Of a DNA stretch of 64,000 nucleotides, positions 59,066-64,000 are shown piece by piece. The position numbers and the translations under genes were made by a program. Positions within the stretch are counted from its first letter, which is position 1. Each line of letters starts with the position of its first letter. The notes under the pieces were generated by a model that saw only the letters and a list, made by a program, of their open reading frames with translations, was not told the origin of the DNA and did not search any database. This DNA is from Pseudomonas crudilactis. GTDB taxonomy: Bacteria > Pseudomonadota > Gammaproteobacteria > Pseudomonadales > Pseudomonadaceae. The DNA lies in assembly GCF_013433315.1 (NCBI RefSeq), contig NZ_WXVV01000005.1, forward strand, positions 186,001-250,000, written 5' to 3'.

Positions 59066-59096
59066 AAAAACGGAGCGTTCGCACGCTCCGTTTTTC
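59066..59096 (-). terminator. dksA terminator
   Basis: Stem AAACGGAGCG-TTCG-CGCTCCGTTT (read with the CAC part as loop) with A5/T5 tracts on both sides, 14 bp past the dksA stop. Confidence 0.9.
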
Positions 59097-59109
59097 GTTC
59101 AGGTCGAGA

Positions 59110-59553
59110 TTACTTGCCGACCTGCTTTTCCTTGATTTCCGCCAGTGTCTTGCAGTCGACGCACATGTCGGCTGTAGGGCGTGCTTCGAGGCGTTTTACG
59201 CCAATTTCGACGCCGCACGAATCACACCAACCGTACTCTTCGTCTTCGATCAGTTGCAGTGTCTTGTCGATTTTCTTGATCAGCTTACGTTCGCGGTCGC
59301 GGGCGCGCAGCTCGAGGGCGAATTCTTCTTCCTGGCTGGCACGGTCGGCCGGGTCCGGGAAATTGGCAGCTTCGTCCTTCATGTGGTCAACGGTGCGGTC
59401 GACTTCCTGCATCAACTCCTGTTTCCACTTGTTCAGAACCTTGGTGAAGTGCGCGCGCATTGGGGCGCCCATGTACTCCTCACCTTTTGCCGGAACATAA
59501 GGTTCGAAACCGCTGATCGTCTGATTCTGCTGTTGCTTTGCTTGGGTGGGCAT
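59110..59553 (-). CDS. dksA: RNA polymerase-binding transcription factor DksA
   Basis: 147 residues. A long coiled coil carries the tip motif DPADRASQEEE (the two Asp that reach the polymerase active site). A C4-type zinc finger follows, with CDSCGVEIG and MCVDCKTLAE. With ppGpp it shuts stable-RNA promoters such as that of the tRNA cluster here. It starts with ATG 59553 and has its own terminator. Confidence 0.97.
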   Translation of the reverse strand: MPTQAKQQQNQTISGFEPYVPAKGEEYMGAPMRAHFTKVLNKWKQELMQEVDRTVDHMKDEAANFPDPADRASQEEEFALELRARDRERKLIKKIDKTLQLIEDEEYGWCDSCGVEIGVKRLEARPTADMCVDCKTLAEIKEKQVGK

Positions 59554-59887
59554 GAAATGGACCGCCTCTACTCTTGTAATCCATTGCGCAGGATTGCTCC
59601 ATCACCGACACCTGCCGGCCCTGCGGCTGCAAGCGGGCGAACTTACCAGATCAAATCGGCCTGCGCTACTCCCGGATGTCGAGGCCCCGGCGGGTGGCGC
59701 TTGCAAATGTTTGGCAAGCTGTGTCTGGTGGTGTTGAAGACCTGTTCAATCACTGATTTTAGTCAATCCTGGAGCGTACGCTCATATCGTTACAGTCCAG
59801 CGTTCTTGAGGCTGTGACCGCTACGGGTTCTCGCTCGTTCCGGCAGATGGGTAGAATCGTCTCTTTTTCCCTGCCGAAGGAAAACCA
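59554..59887. other. Intergenic gap dksA/aminotransferase
   Basis: 334 bp. The left side should hold the dksA promoter on the reverse strand. On the forward strand TAGAAT at 59852-59857 lies 31 bp before the aminotransferase ATG and is a likely -10 box. Nothing coding or repetitive is seen. Confidence 0.5.
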
Positions 59888-61060
59888 ATGGCTCAGCCCT
59901 ACAGTGCGCGCAGTCGTGCGATCGAACCGTTCCATGTCATGGCGCTGCTGGCGCGGGCCAATGAATTGCAGGCTGAAGGTCACGACGTGATCCATCTGGA
60001 AATCGGCGAGCCGGACTTCACCACTGCCGAGCCGATCATCCGCGCGGGGCAGGCAGCGCTGACGGCGGGCAAGACCCGTTATACCGCCGCACGGGGCATT
60101 CCCGAGCTGCGCGAGGCGATTGCCGGGTTTTATCAATCGCGTTATGGCTTGAACATCGATCCACGGCGGATTCTGATCACCCCGGGCGGTTCCGGTGCGC
60201 TGTTGCTGGCCAGCGCTTTGCTGGTCGATCCGGGTAAACACTGGTTGCTGGCGGATCCCGGTTATCCGTGTAACCGGCACTTCCTGCGTTTGGTCGAAGG
60301 CGCAGCGCAGCTGGTGCCAGTTGGCCCGGACGTGCGCTATCAACTGACCCCGGATCTGGTCGAGCGTCATTGGGATCACGACAGTGTTGGCGCTTTGGTT
60401 GCGTCTCCAGCCAATCCGACCGGCACCATCCTGACCCGCGACGAACTGGCCGGGTTATCCACAGCCATCAAGGCCAGGCACGGGCATCTGGTGGTGGACG
60501 AGATCTACCACGGCCTGACTTATGGCACCGATGCCGCCAGCGTGCTGGAAGTCGATGACAGTGCTTTTGTGTTGAACAGTTTCTCCAAGTATTTCGGTAT
60601 GACCGGGTGGCGGCTTGGCTGGCTGGTGGCGCCGGATGCGGCCGTCAGCGAGTTGGAGAAACTGGCGCAGAACCTCTACATCAGCGCACCAAGCATGGCC
60701 CAATACGCGGCATTGGCCTGCTTCGAACCGGACACTATCGCGATTCTGGAAGAGCGCCGTGCGGAATTCGGCCGTCGTCGCGACTTCCTCCTGCCGGCCC
60801 TGCGCGAGTTGGGTTTCAACATCGCCGTCGAGCCTGAAGGCGCATTCTATCTTTACGCCGATATCAGCCAGTTCGGCGGCGATGCCTTCGCGTTCTGCCG
60901 ACATTTCCTTGAAACCGAGCACGTAGCCTTCACGCCGGGGCTGGATTTTGGTCGCTATCAGGCCAGCCATCATGTGCGTTTTGCCTACACGCAAAACCTC
61001 CCTCGCTTACAGCAAGCGGTGGAGCGAATCGCGCGTGGCTTGAAGAGCTGGCAAGGCTGA
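59888..61060 (+). CDS. PLP-dependent class I/II aminotransferase
   Basis: 390 residues of fold type [25 protein letters not shown] and VASPANPTG are substrate/cofactor segments. The Schiff-base Lys is in [17 protein letters not shown] near residue 230, and the C-terminal Arg that binds the alpha-carboxylate is in HHVRFAYTQ. The amino-acid substrate is unclear (aspartate or alanine type are both possible). It ends on a TGATG shared with sfsA, so the two are coupled. Confidence 0.9.
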   Translation: MAQPYSARSRAIEPFHVMALLARANELQAEGHDVIHLEIGEPDFTTAEPIIRAGQAALTAGKTRYTAARGIPELREAIAGFYQSRYGLNIDPRRILITPGGSGALLLASALLVDPGKHWLLADPGYPCNRHFLRLVEGAAQLVPVGPDVRYQLTPDLVERHWDHDSVGALVASPANPTGTILTRDELAGLSTAIKARHGHLVVDEIYHGLTYGTDAASVLEVDDSAFVLNSFSKYFGMTGWRLGWLVAPDAAVSELEKLAQNLYISAPSMAQYAALACFEPDTIAILEERRAEFGRRRDFLLPALRELGFNIAVEPEGAFYLYADISQFGGDAFAFCRHFLETEHVAFTPGLDFGRYQASHHVRFAYTQNLPRLQQAVERIARGLKSWQG

Positions 61061-61773
61061 TGCGCTTTTATCCAGAACTTGAGGAAGCGCGCCTGATCCG
61101 TCGTTACAAGCGATTTCTCGCCGATATCGAAACCGTTGGCGGCGAGTTGCTGACCATTCACTGCCCGAACACGGGTTCGATGCTCAATTGTCAGGTTGAG
61201 GGTGGACAGGTCTGGTTCAGTCGCTCGAATGATCCGAAACGAAAATTGCCTGGCACCTGGGAAATCGGCGAGACGCCGCAGGGTCGCTTGTTCTGCGTGA
61301 ACACTGCGCGGGCCAACGGTTTGGTTGAAGAGGCATTGCAGGCTGGCGTTATCACCGAGTTGAACGGCTTTAGCGCGTTGAAACGTGAAGTCGCCTATGG
61401 GCAGGAAAAGAGCCGTATCGATTTCCGCCTCGAATACCCCAGTGGCCCGGCGTATGTAGAGGTGAAAAGCGTCACCCTCGGTTTTGACGGCAGCGCAGTG
61501 GCGGCGTTTCCCGATGCCGTGACCCAGCGCGGTGCCAAGCATTTGCGTGAGCTGGCACATTTGGCGCGGGACGGAATTCGGGCGGTGCAGTTGTATTGCG
61601 TCAATCTGACCGGGATTGAAGCCGTGCGGCCGGCGAAGGAAATCGATTCGGCTTACGCCGACGCGCTTCTCGAAGCAGTGGCCTGCGGCGTTGAGGTGCT
61701 GGCGTATGGCGTGCGACTGGACCATGAAGAAATGGTCATCGACCGGCGTCTCGACGTATTGCTCAACGGTTAA
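61060..61773 (+). CDS. sfsA: SfsA family nuclease-like protein
   Basis: 237 residues. Opens [20 protein letters not shown] with the SfsA block [11 protein letters not shown] next. The PD-(D/E)XK-like core [20 protein letters not shown] follows. SfsA is named for sugar-fermentation stimulation but looks like an OB-fold plus nuclease fold; its role is unclear. Next to dksA in many gamma-proteobacteria. It overlaps the stop of the convergent Rieske gene by 4 bp. Confidence 0.94.
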   Translation: MRFYPELEEARLIRRYKRFLADIETVGGELLTIHCPNTGSMLNCQVEGGQVWFSRSNDPKRKLPGTWEIGETPQGRLFCVNTARANGLVEEALQAGVITELNGFSALKREVAYGQEKSRIDFRLEYPSGPAYVEVKSVTLGFDGSAVAAFPDAVTQRGAKHLRELAHLARDGIRAVQLYCVNLTGIEAVRPAKEIDSAYADALLEAVACGVEVLAYGVRLDHEEMVIDRRLDVLLNG

Positions 61774-62087
61774 ACATCGATCCACAGACCTTGGGCGTCT
61801 TCGCGGCAAGGGATGGCGGTGAGTGATTGGCCAGCGCAGGGGCCGGCGACGCATTCACCGTCCTCGATCAGAAACAGTGCGCCGTGGGTGGCGCACTGGA
61901 TCAGGCTGTTGCTCGGGTCGAGAAACCGGTCGGGTTGCCATTCCAGCCCCACGCCCCGGTGCGGGCAGCGATTGAGGTAGACGTAGGCCTGGCCGCTGCG
62001 GCGCACGGCGAACAGCTTGTTGCCGTCGATCTCGAACCCACGGCTATTCGCTTCGCCCAGATCGGCGCCAGCGCAGAGAAACTTCAT
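61770..62087 (-). CDS. Rieske 2Fe-2S ferredoxin-like protein
   Basis: 105 residues. The two cluster-binding motifs are visible: [11 protein letters not shown] (C-x-H) and [15 protein letters not shown] (C-x2-H). No signal peptide or membrane segment, so a soluble electron carrier or oxygenase partner. No oxygenase gene is next to it. It is divergent from the heme-uptake genes across 165 bp and shares that control region. Confidence 0.85.
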   Translation of the reverse strand: MKFLCAGADLGEANSRGFEIDGNKLFAVRRSGQAYVYLNRCPHRGVGLEWQPDRFLDPSNSLIQCATHGALFLIEDGECVAGPCAGQSLTAIPCREDAQGLWIDV

Positions 62088-62136
62088 GGCTATCCTCTAG
62101 TGTCTGCTCGTGTCCGGATATGTCCGAGCTTGACGT

Positions 62137-62155
62137 TTAAATGCAAACAATTATC
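62137..62155 (+). promoter_or_regulatory. Possible Fur box
   Basis: TTAAATGCAAACAATTATC matches the 19-bp Fur consensus GATAATGATAATCATTATC at 12 positions, with a perfect right-hand ATTATC. It lies about 100 bp before the heme-uptake operon. Weak on its own. Confidence 0.4.
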
Positions 62156-62252
62156 AAATGGCGGCCTTCGCCCGCAGGCGTCTGGCAGATGTCGAGGATA
62201 CTTGGCCTGTCATCCAGATGCCCGGGAAAAACCTTATTCAAGGAAGCTGTGT

Positions 62253-63125
62253 ATGCGCCTGAGTACCCGCGTTGCCGCGCTGTGTGTCGGACTTTTGGTC
62301 AGCCACCAGGCTGCAGCGGCTGATTTGCCGCAACGTTGGGTCAGTGCCGGCGGTGCGCTGTCGGAGTGGGTCAGTGCGTTGGGCGGCGAATCAAAACTGG
62401 TTGGTGTCGATACCACCAGTCAGCATCCGGAATCGTTGAAGGCGCTGCCGAGCATTGGCTATCAGCGCAGCCTCTCGGCCGAAGGCATTCTCAGCCTGCG
62501 TCCGGACATTTTGATCGGCACAGAAGAAATGGGGCCGCCACCGGTTCTGTCTCAGGTCAAGGCAGCCAAGGTACAGGTGGAATTATTTTCGGCGCAGCCG
62601 GATCTGCCGACGCTGGAGAAAAACGTCACCCACTTGGGCCAGTTACTTGGCGCCGAGCCGAAGGCTGCGCAGTTGCTGCAAACTTATCAACAGCAGCTCG
62701 ATGCGCAGAAGGTGCGAGTCACCGACGCACAAGCCAAACAGAAAGCACCGGGTGTGCTTTTGCTGCTCGGCCACGCGGGCGGCAAGCCTTTGATCGCTGG
62801 CAAAGACACTGCCGCCGACTGGCTGTTGCAACAGGCCGGCGGGCACAATTTGGCGACGCACACCGGTTACAAACCGTTCTCCGTGGAATCTCTCGCCAGC
62901 CTCGATCCTGAAGTGCTGGTATTCGCCGACCGTGCGTTGACCGGTGACGCGGCGAAAGCCGCGCTGTTCAAGGAAAATCCGATTCTCGATTCAAGTCGCG
63001 CGGCCAAGGCCGGGCGTGTACTGGAGCTTGATCCGACCTTGTTGGTCGGTGGCCTCGGGCCGCGTCTGCCGGCAGCGCTGAAAACCCTGTCTGACGGTTT
63101 CTACCCGGCCAAGGGCGGCCAATGA
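62253..63125 (+). CDS. hmuT: Heme ABC transporter substrate-binding protein
   Basis: 290 residues from ATG 62253, preceded by AAGGAAG. Signal peptide cut near AAA-ADLP at about residue 23, then a periplasmic binding-protein fold of the BtuF/HmuT class: RWVSAGGALSEWVSALGG, ILSLRPDILIGTEEMGPP and AGGHNLATHTGYKPFS. The heme-ligand Tyr in YQRSLSAEG is typical. The ATGA overlap with the permease gene shows they form one unit. PhuT and ShuT are close alternatives by name. Confidence 0.9.
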   Translation: MRLSTRVAALCVGLLVSHQAAAADLPQRWVSAGGALSEWVSALGGESKLVGVDTTSQHPESLKALPSIGYQRSLSAEGILSLRPDILIGTEEMGPPPVLSQVKAAKVQVELFSAQPDLPTLEKNVTHLGQLLGAEPKAAQLLQTYQQQLDAQKVRVTDAQAKQKAPGVLLLLGHAGGKPLIAGKDTAADWLLQQAGGHNLATHTGYKPFSVESLASLDPEVLVFADRALTGDAAKAALFKENPILDSSRAAKAGRVLELDPTLLVGGLGPRLPAALKTLSDGFYPAKGGQ

Positions 63126-64000
63126 CCACACTGGTAAAACCCCGTGGCTTGTTCATTGGCCTGACGCTCCTGTGTGTATTGGCGATCTGGCTGTCGTTGG
63201 CGTTGGGGCCGGTCAGCCTGCCGCTGTTCGACACCTTGCGTGCAGCATTGCGCATGCTTGGCGTGCCGCTGGCGCCGGACGGTCTGGAGCAGGCTGAACT
63301 GATCCTCGGGCAGATTCGTTTGCCGCGTACTTTGCTCGGGCTGGCGGTGGGCGGCGTGCTGGCGTTATCCGGCGTGGCAATGCAGGGTCTGTTCCGCAAT
63401 CCACTGGCGGATCCGGGGCTGGTGGGTGTTTCCAGCGGCGCGGCATTGGGCGCAGCGATCGCGATTGTCGGCGGTTCTTTTTTTGGCGGCCTGCCGGAGT
63501 GGTTCGGGCCGTATCTGTTGTCGGTCTGTGCGTTTCTCGGCGGGCTCGGCGTGACGGCGCTGGTCTATCGACTCGGCCGCCGTAATGGCCAGACCAATGT
63601 CGCGACCATGCTGTTGGCAGGCATCGCGCTGACGGCGCTGGCCAGTTCGGCGGTGGGGCTGTTCACGTATTTGGCGGACGACGCAACGCTGCGTACTCTG
63701 ACCTTCTGGAACCTCGGCAGCCTCAATGGCGCCAGTTACTCGCGGCTCTGGCCGTTGCTGATCATCAGCGCGGGTGTCGCGCTATGGTTACCGCGTCGGG
63801 CCAAAGCGCTGAATGCCTTGCTGCTCGGAGAATCCGAGGCCGGGCATTTGGGGATCAATGTCGAGCGGCTCAAGCGTGAATTGGTGTTCTGCACGGCATT
63901 GGGTGTTGGCGCAGCAGTGGCGGCAGCCGGGATGATCGGTTTTGTCGGGCTGGTGGTGCCGCATCTGGTGCGTTTGCTGGCGGGGCCGGATCACAAAGTG
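63122..64000 (+). CDS. hmuU: Heme ABC transporter permease (partial)
   Basis: 293 codons without a stop; the gene runs off the right edge, about 30-40 codons short of the usual length. FecCD-type permease with nine or ten helices: RLPRTLLGLAVGGVLALSGV, the conserved QGLFRNPLADPGLVGVSSGA loop and TFWNLGSLNGASYS. It starts with ATG overlapping the hmuT stop. The ATPase gene hmuV is expected just beyond the window. Confidence 0.92.
   Translation, partial: MTTLVKPRGLFIGLTLLCVLAIWLSLALGPVSLPLFDTLRAALRMLGVPLAPDGLEQAELILGQIRLPRTLLGLAVGGVLALSGVAMQGLFRNPLADPGLVGVSSGAALGAAIAIVGGSFFGGLPEWFGPYLLSVCAFLGGLGVTALVYRLGRRNGQTNVATMLLAGIALTALASSAVGLFTYLADDATLRTLTFWNLGSLNGASYSRLWPLLIISAGVALWLPRRAKALNALLLGESEAGHLGINVERLKRELVFCTALGVGAAVAAAGMIGFVGLVVPHLVRLLAGPDHKV

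Overview
The window is a GC-rich, densely packed stretch of chromosome that reads as a Pseudomonas of the fluorescens group. The evidence is the gene order (proB-creA-rpsT-murJ-ribF-ileS-lspA-fkpB-ispH; pilA/pilBCD-coaE-yacG; gluQRS-cbrA-cbrB-crcZ-pcnB-folK-panBC), the CbrAB/CrcZ carbon-control locus, and eleven intergenic REP pairs, mostly built on the GTGGGAGCGAGC...GCTCGCGA unit. I see no prophage, insertion sequence, CRISPR array or genomic island. It looks like core genome plus lineage-specific small genes. Species cannot be assigned from this alone.

Layout. 1-8.8 kb: end of proB, creA, rpsT (reverse), murJ, ribF, then the ileS-lspA-fkpB-ispH run. 8.8-15.1 kb: the minor-pilin and tip-adhesin cluster (fimT reverse; fimU, pilV, pilW, pilX, pilY1, pilE forward, mostly with overlapping stop/start codons). 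15.1-25.2 kb: thiO, pilSR (reverse), a PP0621-like small gene, bamD (reverse), rluD, pgeF, clpB behind a heat-shock type promoter. 25.4-26 kb: a tRNA cluster (Asn, Pro, Lys, then a second identical Pro). 26-32.3 kb: a chemoreceptor, an EF-hand protein with an EGKCG motif, ndh, small genes of unknown role, a MOSC protein and an orphan CbiM-like membrane protein. 32.3-38.2 kb: yacG-coaE-pilD-pilC-pilB (reverse), divergent pilA with a sigma-54 promoter, and a BON-domain periplasmic protein also behind a sigma-54 type promoter. 38.4-52.6 kb, all reverse: DUF2845 and DUF748 proteins, an RNA methyltransferase, a DUF2236 protein, acs, pgi, panD, panC-panB, folK, pcnB. 52.8-57.9 kb: crcZ sRNA, cbrB, cbrA and the small gene cbrX. 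58-64 kb: gluQRS, dksA, an aminotransferase, sfsA, a Rieske protein, and the start of a heme-uptake ABC system that runs off the window.

How the parts connect. Type IV pilus genes lie in three blocks (minor pilins/PilY1, PilSR, PilABCD). The PilSR sensor/regulator pair has its expected target in the same window: pilA has a GG-N10-GC promoter and upstream GTGTC/GACA repeats. The CbrAB pair sits directly upstream of crcZ, whose predicted RNA carries at least six A-rich (AAN) Hfq/Crc sites. A matching (AAN)4 site overlaps the ribosome-binding site of acs 7 kb away, so regulator, decoy RNA and a likely target lie in one window.

The most unusual item is the secreted EF-hand protein at 27774-28181. 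Its EGKCGEGKCG segment and leader resemble metallophore precursors modified by MNIO (DUF692) enzymes, but no such enzyme is nearby. The second is the BON-domain gene, which has a near-consensus sigma-54 promoter and upstream palindromes but no obvious activator.
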